Assembly (NCBI GenBank): GCA_946221765.1
Contig: CAMIMK010000014.1
Coordinates: 1-21,537 of the forward strand
Direction of reading: 5' to 3'
Source: an uncultured Rhodovulum sp.
GTDB lineage: Bacteria; Pseudomonadota; Alphaproteobacteria; Rhodobacterales; Rhodobacteraceae
DNA length: 21,537 bases
Numbering within the stretch: position 1 is the stretch's first letter; every line of letters begins with the position of its first letter. Shown in pieces: positions 9,625 through 17,546 of the stretch. The notes below the pieces were generated by a model that searched no databases, was not told the DNA's origin, and saw nothing but the letters and a program-made list of their open reading frames with translations. The position numbers and the translations under genes are program-made.

Positions 9625-10547
9625 CCCTCGAGCCTCACCCGCGGGTCGAGCGCGGCATAGAGGAGATCGACGACGAGGTTGAAGACGATGGTGAAGACCG
9701 CGATCACCATCACCGTGCCCATGACGAGGGTATAGTCGCGCCCGAGCGCGCCCTGGACGAAATAGCGGCCGATCCCGGGAATGCCGAAGATCGTCTCGAC
9801 CACCACCGAGCCGGTCAGGAGCGTCGCGGCATTCGGCCCGAGATAGGAGACCGTGGGCAGGAGGGCGGCGCGCAGCGCGTGGGTGCCCACCACCACCCGC
9901 GCCGGCAGGCCGTAGGCGCGGGCGGTGCGCACATGGTTGGAGCGCAGCGCCTCGATGGTGGCGCCCCGGATCATCCGGGCGATGATCGCCACCTGCGGCA
10001 GCGCCAGCGTCGCGACCGGCAGCACCCAGTAGGCGGGGGCGGCCGTCTCCCAGCCGCCGGCCGGCAGCCAGCCGAGCCAGACGCCGAAGACCAGGCTGAG
10101 AAGGGGGGCCACCACGAAGGTCGGAGTGGTGATCCCGAAGGTGGCGAGGCCGACCACCGCCGTGTCGACCGCCGAATTCTGCCGCAGGGCGGCGATGGCC
10201 CCGAGCACCACCCCGGCGACGATCGCGAGGCCGAGGGCGAGGCTCCCGATCAGGATCGAGACCGGCAGCCCGATGCGGAACAGTTCGTTCACGCTGAAGT
10301 CGCGCTTGGTGAAGCTCGGGCCGAAGTCGCCATGGGCGAGGTTGCCGAGATAGGTCAGGTACTGCTGCCACAGCGGGGCGTCGAGGTCGTAGGCGCGGTT
10401 CAGGTTCGCGAGGATGAGCGGGTCGAGCGGCCGCTCCAGGTCGAAGGGGCCGCCCGGCGCCAGACGGATCATGAAGAAGGTGAAGGTCACGATCACGACG
10501 AGCGTCGGAACTGCGCCCAGCATGCGCCTGAGGCTGTAGCGCAGCAC
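9621..10547 (-). CDS. oppB: oligopeptide ABC transporter permease OppB
   Basis: The 308-residue product is collinear with E. coli OppB: the LRRML-AVPTL start, FFMIRLAPGGPFDLERPL, AHGDFGPSF, PTFVVAPLLSLVF, the EAA loop VRTARAYGLPARVVVGTHAL and IETIFGIPGIG-type signature, here VVETIFGIPGIGRYFVQGAL. Six membrane helices are expected. The start codon is GTG at 10547, supported by alignment with the family N-terminus. No good Shine-Dalgarno sequence precedes it, and only 7 nt separate it from the oppA stop, so translation probably depends on ribosomes finishing oppA. The stop overlaps oppC by four bases. Confidence 0.95.
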   Translation of the reverse strand: MLRYSLRRMLGAVPTLVVIVTFTFFMIRLAPGGPFDLERPLDPLILANLNRAYDLDAPLWQQYLTYLGNLAHGDFGPSFTKRDFSVNELFRIGLPVSILIGSLALGLAIVAGVVLGAIAALRQNSAVDTAVVGLATFGITTPTFVVAPLLSLVFGVWLGWLPAGGWETAAPAYWVLPVATLALPQVAIIARMIRGATIEALRSNHVRTARAYGLPARVVVGTHALRAALLPTVSYLGPNAATLLTGSVVVETIFGIPGIGRYFVQGALGRDYTLVMGTVMVIAVFTIVFNLVVDLLYAALDPRVRLEG

Positions 10548-10554
10548 GCGCGCG

Positions 10555-12132
10555 CTACTGGCTGAGGGCGAGCCACCGGGTTGCGTGGTTGTCGAGGATG
10601 GTGTCGATCCAGCCCGTCAGCCTTGGCGAGACGAGCGCGCGGCTGGAATAGTAGAGGACGGGGATGGCGGGCACGTCGCTGAGGAAGATCTCCTCGGCCT
10701 CGGACAGGAGCTTCGCCCGCGCCGGCAGGTCCTCGGTCAGGGCGGCCGCGTCCATCTTCGCGTCGTACTCGGCATTCGACCAGCCCGGGTAATTGAAGGG
10801 CACGCCGGATTCGTAGAGGAACAGGAAACTCTGCGGGTCGCTGTAGTCGCCGATCCAGCCGGCGCGGGCGATGTCGTAGTCGCCTCCTTCGCGGAGATAC
10901 TTGAAGTAGGTTGTGCCCTCCATCTCGTTCATCGTGGTGGTGATGCCGATGTTGGACAGCATGTCGCCCACTGCGGCCATGGTGTTCTTGTGGTTCTCGC
11001 CGGAATTGTAGCTGAGCTGGATCGTCAGGCCGGTGACGCCGGCCTCTTCCAGAAGCTTGCGGGCGGCATCCTCGCGGTCGAGCTGGTCGTCGCCGGCATA
11101 GGGCAGCTGCGGCGGCGTCTCCACGAAGTTCGAGATCCCGGGCGGCACCAGCGCCCAGGCCGGCAGCATCGTGCCCTGCCACACTTCCTCGGCGAGGAAG
11201 TCCCGGTCGATCGCCATCGAGATCGCCTGCCGGACCCGCGGATCGGCGAATTTCTCCTTCGTCGTCTTCACCGGCAGGTAGTAGACGCCGAGATAGGGGG
11301 CGATGCGCAGCGCGTCGGCGTGCTTGTCCTTCAGGTAGGACATCTGCTCGGCCGGCAGGTCGGAACAGATCTGCACCTCGCCGGCCTCGAAGCGGCGGAT
11401 GCAGGCCGAGCGGTCCTCGAAGGGGATCCAGTTGATCGTGTCGATCGCGACATGCGCCGCGTCCCAGAATTCCGGGTTCTTCTTCAGCACGACCCGGTCG
11501 TTCGGCACGAAGCTCGCAAGGGTATAGGCGCCGTTCGACACGAGGTTGCCGGGCTTGGTGAAGGCGTCGCCCAGGGCCTCGACGCTCTTGCGGTGCAGGG
11601 GCTTGGCGGTCGAGTGCGTCAGGAGCTGCAGGAAATAGGGCGCCGGCGCGCGCAGGGTCAGCTCCAGTGTCTGCGGGTCGACCGCCTTCGCGCCGAGCGC
11701 GTCGGCCGGCTTCTTGCCCGCGGCGACATCCTCCGCGTTCAGGATGTCGAACAGGATGTTGGCATAGGGCGCGGCGGTCTTCGGGTCCATGATCCGGTGC
11801 AGCGCGAAGACGAAGTCCTCCGCCGTGACCGGATCGCCATTCGACCATTTCGCATCCGCGCGCAGGTGAAAGGTATAGGTCCGCCCGTCCGGGCTGATGT
11901 CCCAGCGTTCGGCCACGGCCGGGAGCAAGCTGCCGTCGGCCGCCTCGGTGACGAGGCCCTCGTAGAGATCGCGCAGGATGTTGCTCTCCGAGACGGAGGA
12001 CACCTGGTGGATGTCGAGGGTCGCGGGATCGGTGTCGTTGCCACGGTTCAGCACCACCTCGGCCGAAGCGATGCCGGCGCTCGCAGAGAGAAGGACGGCG
12101 GCGAGGCCGAGAAGAGGGGTCAGGCGGATCAT
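10555..12132 (-). CDS. oppA: periplasmic oligopeptide-binding protein OppA
   Basis: The 525-residue product is an SBP_bac_5 family binding protein that delivers peptides to OppBC. A Sec signal peptide MIRLTPLLGLAAVLLSASAG then IASA precedes the likely cleavage site ASA|EV at 24/25. Family features are LNRGNDTDPATLDIHQ near the mature N-terminus, SNILRDLYEGLV, WSNGDPVTAEDFVFALHRI (the SBP_5 signature region), VSNGAYTL and FADPRVRQAISMAIDRD. The lack of a lipobox cysteine means a soluble periplasmic protein. ATG 12132 has AGGGAG seven bases upstream; an in-frame GTG just before it is an alternative. It is the first gene of the operon oppA-oppB-oppC-ATPase. Confidence 0.94.
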   Translation of the reverse strand: MIRLTPLLGLAAVLLSASAGIASAEVVLNRGNDTDPATLDIHQVSSVSESNILRDLYEGLVTEAADGSLLPAVAERWDISPDGRTYTFHLRADAKWSNGDPVTAEDFVFALHRIMDPKTAAPYANILFDILNAEDVAAGKKPADALGAKAVDPQTLELTLRAPAPYFLQLLTHSTAKPLHRKSVEALGDAFTKPGNLVSNGAYTLASFVPNDRVVLKKNPEFWDAAHVAIDTINWIPFEDRSACIRRFEAGEVQICSDLPAEQMSYLKDKHADALRIAPYLGVYYLPVKTTKEKFADPRVRQAISMAIDRDFLAEEVWQGTMLPAWALVPPGISNFVETPPQLPYAGDDQLDREDAARKLLEEAGVTGLTIQLSYNSGENHKNTMAAVGDMLSNIGITTTMNEMEGTTYFKYLREGGDYDIARAGWIGDYSDPQSFLFLYESGVPFNYPGWSNAEYDAKMDAAALTEDLPARAKLLSEAEEIFLSDVPAIPVLYYSSRALVSPRLTGWIDTILDNHATRWLALSQ

Positions 12133-12224
12133 CACGGGGCTCCCTGCGCACGGTTGTCGCAAGGGTCGCACCCTCCCGGCGATCGGACAAGGGTTAACAG
12201 AAGCGGGTCTTCCGGCAACCTTGG

Positions 12225-12241
12225 TTAAGCCTTCGTTAACC
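12225..12241. promoter_or_regulatory. CtrA-like binding site between oppA and the 12291 gene
   Basis: TTAA-GCCTTCG-TTAAC fits the alphaproteobacterial CtrA consensus TTAA-N7-TTAAC exactly. With its flanks it is also a dyad, GGTTAA-N7-TTAACC (12223-12241). A further half-site GTTAAC lies at 12193-12198. It is 50 bp before the plus-strand gene and about 93 bp before oppA, so it could act on either. CtrA binding is a prediction from the motif only. Confidence 0.5.
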
Positions 12242-12290
12242 GGGCCGGTGCTAGGCAGGGTGTCGCGGTTCCCCATCCGAGAGGTGCCCG

Positions 12291-12866
12291 ATGCTTCCCC
12301 AGACCACGTTCGACCTTGACCTGAACCCGCCGCCCTTTTCCGAGGGGCTCGACGACTGGTCCCGCAGCGACGGCACGCCCGACAGCCCGACCTACGAGGG
12401 CATGGCGGGGGCGCGGATCATCGGCAGCGATCCCGACTTCGGCTCCTGCCTGGAGCTGCGCCAGATGCTGCCGATGCAGCGCCTGCGCTACATGGGCGAG
12501 GTGCCGATCCGTCAGGGCAGCTGCCTCGAGATCATCGTCCGGCTGAAGGTCCTCCGCCCGCCGCTGCTGCGCGCCCGGATCGCCACCTGGCCCGGGACGG
12601 CGCATGGACGCGGTATCCAAGACCTGCCCACCACCGGGCCGAGCGCCGAGACGACGGCGCTCGACGAGGTGCTGACACTCAGTACCATCATCGGACCCGC
12701 GAGCGCCGAGGGGGTGGATCTGGTGTGGGACAGCCGCGCCGCCTATGCCCATGTGGGCATCGACCTCCAGGGCGAGGTCGGCGGCACCGTCCGCATCGCC
12801 GACCTGCGCCTGCGCGACGTGACCCGCCGCATCTTCGGCTGCGAAAGGCTTCTTCCGGGGTTCTGA
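12291..12866 (+). CDS. uncharacterised protein, 191 residues
   Basis: The frame starts at ATG 12291 with GAGGTG at 12281-12286 as ribosome site and ends at TGA 12864. There is no signal peptide or membrane segment. The sequence alternates polar and hydrophobic residues with many G, D and P turns (LDDWSRSDGTPDSPTYEGM, GSCLEIIVRLKVLRPPLLRA, VDLVWDSRAAYAHVGIDLQG, GTVRIADLRLRDVTRR in separate pieces), a pattern that suggests a beta-sandwich, for example a carbohydrate-binding type of fold. That is a guess from pattern. I do not recognise a named domain. Coding is supported by the ribosome site, the codon pattern and good start placement. It is divergent from oppA and has a CtrA-like site upstream. 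Confidence 0.8.
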   Translation: MLPQTTFDLDLNPPPFSEGLDDWSRSDGTPDSPTYEGMAGARIIGSDPDFGSCLELRQMLPMQRLRYMGEVPIRQGSCLEIIVRLKVLRPPLLRARIATWPGTAHGRGIQDLPTTGPSAETTALDEVLTLSTIIGPASAEGVDLVWDSRAAYAHVGIDLQGEVGGTVRIADLRLRDVTRRIFGCERLLPGF

Positions 12867-13091
12867 CGCGGTGCTGGCCCCGGCGTCCGACAGGGCGGGA
12901 GGCGCCGGTCGGAGCCCTGCCGGCAGGTCATGAGCGGGCCCGACGGGACTCCGCGCCGACAGCCTGGCATGCCTCGGCCCGGAAGGGGAGTGGTCCGGCC
13001 ATGAACTCCTGCACAGATACCGGGCACAGGGTCATGCTATGATCCGCTCGGTCCCAGATTCGGACACGTGCAGACGGGGGAGAATCCAGGC

Positions 13092-13415
13092 ATGCCGACG
13101 ATCGCGCGCGATGCATCGCTCCAGACGGTCATCACCACCTTCGAGACGACCCCGGGCACCTGCCATGACCTGCTCGACCTGTTGCACAGCGCCTATGCCG
13201 ACTACATCCGCCACCAGCCCGGGTTCATCGGTGCCGCCCTGCACGTGAACGATGCGCAGACCCGGATCGCCAACTATTCGCAATGGAGCCGGCGCGAGGA
13301 TTTCCTCGCCATGCTGCGCTCCGGGGAGATGCGCCGGCGCAACCGGGAGATCGGCGCGCTCTGCAAGAGTTTCGAGCCGGTGATGTACGAGGTGTCCGAG
13401 GCCTTCGACGGCTGA
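13092..13415 (+). CDS. antibiotic biosynthesis monooxygenase (ABM) domain protein
   Basis: The 107-residue product fits the small ferredoxin-like ABM family, dimeric cytosolic proteins that include monooxygenases, haem-degrading enzymes and many of unknown role. Typical features are an initial beta strand (LQTVITTFETTPG), a helix (LLDLLHSAYADYIRHQPGF), then the strands IGAALHVNDAQTRIANYSQW and the helical EDFLAML segment. The hallmark H-x-P-G-F-x-G-A and N-Y-x-Q-W pair is visible. The start was set at ATG 13092, preceded by GGGGGAG at 13077-13083, in preference to an upstream ATG at 13068. The substrate is unknown. No operon partner: the next gene is on the other strand. Confidence 0.85.
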   Translation: MPTIARDASLQTVITTFETTPGTCHDLLDLLHSAYADYIRHQPGFIGAALHVNDAQTRIANYSQWSRREDFLAMLRSGEMRRRNREIGALCKSFEPVMYEVSEAFDG

Positions 13416-13462
13416 GGACTGACGGCTGACGGCTGAACGCTGAAGACGGCCCGCGCCCTCTC

Positions 13463-14197
13463 TCAGAACGTGATCCAGGTGGCGAACTTGATCCCGGGTG
13501 TGTCGTCGCCGACGAGGGGGGCCATGATGCCGAGCTGCAGATGCGTGCGGCTGCCGAACTTGCGGACCACCGACGGCACCAGCCGCAGCACCGGGTCGCT
13601 GTCGGGATAGTTGCCGTACTGGACCTGCAGGATGCCCATCCAGCGGTCGGTCGGCTTCAGCCCGGCGGTGAGGTCGGTCTTGAAGGCCATCTCGCCCGTC
13701 GGCGCCCGCCATTCGAGCGAGCTTTCGATCCCCATCCAGCCGCCGCCCCACCGGCTCTCGAACCCCTTGCCCCAGGAGAGGCCGGGCCGGATCCGGAACT
13801 GCTGCTCCGGGTCCTCGTCCATGATCGCGGTGATGTCGGGGGTGTCGACCTGCTCGTCGATATAGCCGATCCCGAGTTCCGCCGCGACATGATGGCCGCT
13901 GTCGGTCTGCCAGAGCGGATAGCGCGCGAAGACGAGCGCCGCCGTGGTGCGGTCGCCGTCGCCCTGGCCGAGGCCGGCATCGAGGCCGATCGTCCATTTC
14001 GGGGTCAGGCCGTATTCGGCATAGACCGAGGTATAGCTGCGCAGGCTGCCCGTCCCGGTCACCAGCATCTCGCCCTCGGGGGCGAGGGTGCTGCCGAGCG
14101 ACACGAAGGCCTCGCCCTCGGCGCGCGGCCAGGCGCCGGCCGCGGCGGGGCCTGCGGCGATCGTCAGCATCAGTCCCAGAAGGGCCGCCCGCATCAT
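13463..14197 (-). CDS. outer-membrane beta-barrel-like protein
   Basis: The 244-residue product begins with a signal peptide, MMRAALLGLMLTIAAGPAAA, with likely cleavage after AAA or AAAG. The rest alternates short amphipathic strands with turns (SYTSVYAEYGLTPKWTIGLDA, GHHVAAELGIGYIDEQ, WMGIESSLEWRAPTGE as separate segments). The chain ends ATWITF, with a terminal phenylalanine as required for recognition by the BAM machinery. This points to a small outer-membrane barrel of about 10-12 strands. No specific function can be read. Two ATGs in a row give the start, with GGGGAG just upstream. A CtrA-like site lies about 40 bp before the start. Confidence 0.82.
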   Translation of the reverse strand: MMRAALLGLMLTIAAGPAAAGAWPRAEGEAFVSLGSTLAPEGEMLVTGTGSLRSYTSVYAEYGLTPKWTIGLDAGLGQGDGDRTTAALVFARYPLWQTDSGHHVAAELGIGYIDEQVDTPDITAIMDEDPEQQFRIRPGLSWGKGFESRWGGGWMGIESSLEWRAPTGEMAFKTDLTAGLKPTDRWMGILQVQYGNYPDSDPVLRLVPSVVRKFGSRTHLQLGIMAPLVGDDTPGIKFATWITF

Positions 14198-14236
14198 CCT
14201 GTCTCCCCGGAGACCCCGACTAGGCGCGCGACAGGC

Positions 14237-14252
14237 TTAAGCCTTCGTTACC
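14237..14252. promoter_or_regulatory. second CtrA-like site, upstream of the outer-membrane protein gene
   Basis: TTAA-GCCTTCG-TTACC shares the 14-base core TTAAGCCTTCGTTA with the site at 12225, and differs from TTAA-N7-TTAAC by one base at the end. It sits 40 bp before the start of the minus-strand barrel gene and 150 bp before the fructokinase gene. Confidence 0.4.
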
Positions 14253-14263
14253 GCCGCCTGCTT

Positions 14264-14296
14264 CGGGCCAGTGCCGGGCCAGTGCCGGGCCAGTCC
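14264..14296. repeat. three tandem copies of an 11-bp repeat
   Basis: CGGGCCAGTGC occurs at 14264-14274 and 14275-14285, and as CGGGCCAGTCC at 14286-14296, followed by a partial copy CGGGCCGGG. It lies in the shared upstream region between the barrel gene and the fructokinase gene, outside any convincing frame. No function is evident. Confidence 0.8.
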
Positions 14297-14402
14297 CGGG
14301 CCGGGATTTGCCAGTTTGTCATACATCACGGCCTTCCGCTCGGCGGCGCGCTCACTTATGCCTTGGGCAAGGGGCCGCGACGCGCCTCGGCGGAGGGATG
14401 GA

Positions 14403-15296
14403 ATGCTGATCGGAATCGACTGGGGCGGCACCAAGATCGAGGGTGTCGCGATGGAGCCGGATGGCCGGGAGGTGCTGCGCCTGCGCCGCGACACGCCCCG
14501 CCACGACTATGCCGGCTGCCTGACGACGATTCGGGGCCTTGTCGAAGAACTGGAGCGCGATACCGGGCAGACCGGCAGCATCGGCATCGGCATGCCGGGC
14601 TCGCTGGAGCCCGTCAGCCGGCTCGGCAAGGGGGCGAGCTCCACCTGGCTCATCGGCCAGCCGGTCGAGCGCGACCTCGAGGCCGCCCTGGGCCGTCCGG
14701 TGCGGGTCGAGAATGATGCCGACTGTTTCGCCGCCTCCGAGGCGGTGGATGGCGCCGGGGCGGGACATGCGGTCGTCTTCGCCGTCATCCTCGGCTCCAG
14801 CTGCGGGGCGGGCATCGCCATCGGCGGCCGGGCGCATCACGGGCCGAACAACAGCGCCGGCGAATGGGGGCACAATCCCCTGCCTTCGCCGGACATCCAC
14901 GAAATGGCGGGCCGGCCCTGCTTCTGCGGCCAGCGCGGCTGCATCGAATCCTGGGTCTCGGGCCGCGGCTTCGAGGCCGACTATGCCGCCCACACCGGTC
15001 AGGCGCTGAAGGCCGGCGCCATCCTCGCTCTCAAGCGGGCGGGCGATCATGTCGCCGCGGTGCTCTGGGGCCGCTACATCGACCGGCTGGCGCGGGGGCT
15101 CGCGGTGGTGGTGAACAGCCTCGACCCGGATGTCTTCGTGATGGGCGGCGGCATGTCGAACATCGACGAACTCTACGACGACCTGCCGCCCGCGCTCGCC
15201 GCCCGCATCTTCTCGCCGGTCCTGCACACCCCGATCCTGCGCCCGCGCTTCGGCGATTCGAGCGGCGCCCGCGGTGCGGCGCGGCTCTGGACCTGA
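14403..15296 (+). CDS. mak: ROK-family sugar kinase, probable fructokinase
   Basis: The 297-residue product is collinear with E. coli Mak, an ATP-dependent kinase making fructose-6-phosphate in the cytosol. It shows the phosphate loop GIDWGGTK (4-11), GIGMPGS (61-67), the catalytic base in ENDAD (Asp105), SEAVDGAGAGH (112-122), AGEWGHNPLP (152-161) with zinc ligand His157, and the ROK zinc cluster CFCGQRGC (Cys173, Cys175, Cys180). The adenosine motif GGGMSN follows near 256. ROK enzymes differ in sugar choice, so fructose is favoured by overall similarity but not proven. ATG 14403 has GGAGGG just upstream. The phosphatase gene follows after 114 bp on the same strand. Confidence 0.92.
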   Translation: MLIGIDWGGTKIEGVAMEPDGREVLRLRRDTPRHDYAGCLTTIRGLVEELERDTGQTGSIGIGMPGSLEPVSRLGKGASSTWLIGQPVERDLEAALGRPVRVENDADCFAASEAVDGAGAGHAVVFAVILGSSCGAGIAIGGRAHHGPNNSAGEWGHNPLPSPDIHEMAGRPCFCGQRGCIESWVSGRGFEADYAAHTGQALKAGAILALKRAGDHVAAVLWGRYIDRLARGLAVVVNSLDPDVFVMGGGMSNIDELYDDLPPALAARIFSPVLHTPILRPRFGDSSGARGAARLWT

Positions 15297-15410
15297 CCCC
15301 GCCATGACCGGATCCGCCCGGCCTCCGGTCCGCGACATACCTGCGCGCAGCGCGTCCCGCACGCCCCTTCCCCGTCCCGCCTGCCACGGCAGCACAAGGA
15401 ACTTCTCCAG

Positions 15411-16205
15411 ATGACCGACACCTCCGGCCTCGCCGACCGCTATGCCTTCGCCCAAGAGCTGATCCGCGAGGCGGGGCAGGTGGCGATGGGCTATTTCCAG
15501 AACCGCGGCGGCCTCACCATCACCGCCAAGGGCGCGCAGGACATGGCGAGCGAGGCGGACCTGGAGACCGAGCTTCACATCCGCCGCCGGCTGGAGACGG
15601 TCTTTCCCGGCGACGCCTTCCTCGGCGAGGAGACCGGCACCTCCGAGATCGCGCCGGGGCAGGGGGTCTGGGTCGTCGATCCGATCGACGGCACCCAGCC
15701 CTTCATCTCCGGCATGTCGAGCTGGTGCGTCTCGATCGCCTTCGTCCGCGACGGTGCGGTGCGCTTCGGCCTCGTCTACGCCCCGGCGCGCGACGAGCTT
15801 TTCGCGGGCGGCGAAGGCTTCCCCGCGACACTGAACGGCACGCCCATTCCGCCGCATCCGGCCCGCAGCATCCGCGACGGCATCACCGCGGTCGGCTATT
15901 CGACCCGCATCCCGCCCGAGGCGATCCTGGCGTTGCTCGATCGCTTCCTGAAGGCGGGGGGCATGTACTACCGCGACGGGTCCGGGGCGCTGGCGCTCGC
16001 CTATGTCGCGGCCGGGCGGCTGGTCGGCTATATCGAGCCGCACATCAACTCGTGGGACTGCCTCGGCGCGATCGGCGTGATCCATGCCGCCGGGCTCCGC
16101 ACCAACGACTTCCTCGCCGGAGACGGCCTCCACCGCGGCAACCTGCTGATCGCCGGCGGCGATCAGGTCTATGCCGAACTGGAGGCGATCAACGCCGGTC
16201 TCTGA
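15411..16205 (+). CDS. inositol monophosphatase family phosphatase
   Basis: The 264-residue product has the Mg2+-dependent, Li+-sensitive phosphatase motifs: GEE (72-74), the metal site DPIDGT (90-95) and the C-terminal SWD (Asp216). This family includes inositol-1-phosphatase, fructose-1,6-bisphosphatase-like enzymes, nucleotidase CysQ and histidinol-phosphatase HisN. The segment TQPFISGMSSWCVSIAF, with Q rather than N after DGT, and KAGGMYYRDGSGALALAYVAAG resemble the HisN or inositol-phosphatase branches, but I cannot choose between them. It lies behind the fructokinase gene, so a sugar phosphate is a reasonable guess. Confidence 0.9.
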   Translation: MTDTSGLADRYAFAQELIREAGQVAMGYFQNRGGLTITAKGAQDMASEADLETELHIRRRLETVFPGDAFLGEETGTSEIAPGQGVWVVDPIDGTQPFISGMSSWCVSIAFVRDGAVRFGLVYAPARDELFAGGEGFPATLNGTPIPPHPARSIRDGITAVGYSTRIPPEAILALLDRFLKAGGMYYRDGSGALALAYVAAGRLVGYIEPHINSWDCLGAIGVIHAAGLRTNDFLAGDGLHRGNLLIAGGDQVYAELEAINAGL

Positions 16206-16326
16206 CCGGCGCCGGCCGGGTTCCGATGCAGGCAGGCCATGCCGGCGCCGCGGGGAGCCCGGAGGAACCGGCCGATCGTTCGAGCGATGAGGGCGTGAGA
16301 ACGGGGCAGGGGGCCTGATCCGGCAG

Positions 16327-16342
16327 CGCGCTGCGCAGCGCG
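16327..16342. repeat. 16-bp perfect palindrome between convergent genes
   Basis: CGCGCTGCGCAGCGCG is its own reverse complement. It sits in the 256-bp space between the stops of the phosphatase gene and the D-2-hydroxyacid dehydrogenase gene. A role in termination is possible from position, but no T run follows and such palindromes are common in GC-rich DNA. I see no gene in this space. Confidence 0.5.
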
Positions 16343-16461
16343 GCCAGCGGCGTCTCCGGGGTGTCTCCTCCAGAGCGTCCCGGTCGAGTCGCCGGATCAG
16401 CCGGCACGCCAGAGGCGCGCCTGCCGTGACAGGCGCTCCGGTCCTGCCGGCCGGTGCCGTG

Positions 16462-17400
16462 TCAGCCGACTTCTGTCGGCAGCGGCCGTCCGGCGAAATG
16501 CGCGTCGACATTGGCCAGCACCAGCGCGCCCATCGCCGCCCGGGTCCGCTCCGTCGCCGAGCCCTGGTGGGGCGAGAGCACCACGTTCGGCAGGCCGAAC
16601 AGCGCCTCCGGCACCCGCGGCTCGTCGGCGAAGACATCGAGCGCCGCGCCGCCGAGGCCGCCGTCCCGGAGCAGCGCGACGAGCGCCGCCTCGTCCACCA
16701 GCGACCCGCGCGCCACGTTGACGAGACAGCCCTCCGGCCCCAGCGCCTCCAGCACCCGCCGCGAGACGATGCCCCGCGTCGCCGCCGTGCCCGGCGCGAT
16801 CACGACGAGCCAGTCCACGTCGCGCGCCATCGCCTCCAGCGCGGCGTAATAGGCATGGGGCTCGAAGGGCTGGGCGGTGCGGCCGTGGTAGGAGACGCGC
16901 ATCTTCATCGCCTGCAGGCGCCGGGCGATCTCCTTGCCGATGCGCCCGAGCCCGAGGATGCCGGCATGCGCCCCGGCCAGCTCGCCGGTCAGCCCGAAGG
17001 TGCCGTCGATCCAGCGGCCGGCGCGGACATGGGCGTCGGCCTGCGGGATGCGGCGGACGAGCGCCACCATCAGCCCGATGGTCAGCTCCGCCACCGCGTC
17101 GTTCAGGACGTCCGGCGTGTTGGTGACGCGCACGCCGCGCGCCCGGCAGGCCGCGATGTCGATGGCGTCGTAGCCGACGCCGTAGCTCGCCACCAGCTCC
17201 AGCCGGGGCAGCGCCGCGAGGACATCGGGCGGAATGCCATGATGCCCGTCGGTGACCACCGCGCGGATCCGCCTGGCCGCCGCGCCCAGGGCCGCCACCC
17301 CGCCCGGGCCCAGCCGGTGCAGGTCGTACCGCTCCCGGAGGGGGGTCTCCAGCGCCGGCTGGAGCGGGGCCACCTGCAGAATTCCGGGCCGCTCGTCCAT
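16462..17400 (-). CDS. D-isomer-specific 2-hydroxyacid dehydrogenase (glyoxylate/hydroxypyruvate reductase type)
   Basis: The 312-residue product has the family's two-domain layout. A catalytic domain contains SYGVGYDAID (72-81) and TNTPDVLNDAVAE (93-105). The Rossmann domain has GLGRIG (150-155), and the catalytic triad is Arg231 in NVARG, Glu260 in DVFADEP and His278 in SPHQGSAT. HGR (172-174) after the second beta strand suggests NADPH preference, as in GhrB-like enzymes. It would reduce glyoxylate, hydroxypyruvate or a similar 2-ketoacid in the cytosol. The start at ATG 17400 is preceded by GGGGAGAG and fits the family N-terminus; the frame stays open further upstream without family similarity. 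It is divergent from the next dehydrogenase, with 146 bp between them. Confidence 0.93.
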   Translation of the reverse strand: MDERPGILQVAPLQPALETPLRERYDLHRLGPGGVAALGAAARRIRAVVTDGHHGIPPDVLAALPRLELVASYGVGYDAIDIAACRARGVRVTNTPDVLNDAVAELTIGLMVALVRRIPQADAHVRAGRWIDGTFGLTGELAGAHAGILGLGRIGKEIARRLQAMKMRVSYHGRTAQPFEPHAYYAALEAMARDVDWLVVIAPGTAATRGIVSRRVLEALGPEGCLVNVARGSLVDEAALVALLRDGGLGGAALDVFADEPRVPEALFGLPNVVLSPHQGSATERTRAAMGALVLANVDAHFAGRPLPTEVG

Positions 17401-17546
17401 GTGTCTCTCCCCTGCCAGTCCTGCGCGGTCTGCCGCCGCCCGGGGCGCAGGCTGGCCCGGCGCGGCGCCGGGTGCAACCGCCTTGTGGACGGCCCCGATG
17501 CCCGGTCTAATCGGGCGCAACAAACATCTCCCGGGGAGGGATCGGA

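Noticed and set aside
10585..12228. A 547-residue plus-strand frame opposite oppA
   Set aside because: The opposite strand encodes a complete binding protein with signal peptide; this frame is its shadow.
13404..13445. Short GACGGCTGA-like repeats after the ABM gene
   Set aside because: Three irregular copies over 40 bp at a gene end look like simple slippage, and no hairpin or site is formed.
14352..16637. A 761-residue minus-strand frame opposite the fructokinase and phosphatase genes
   Set aside because: It spans two well-supported genes and their spacer and carries no family motif.
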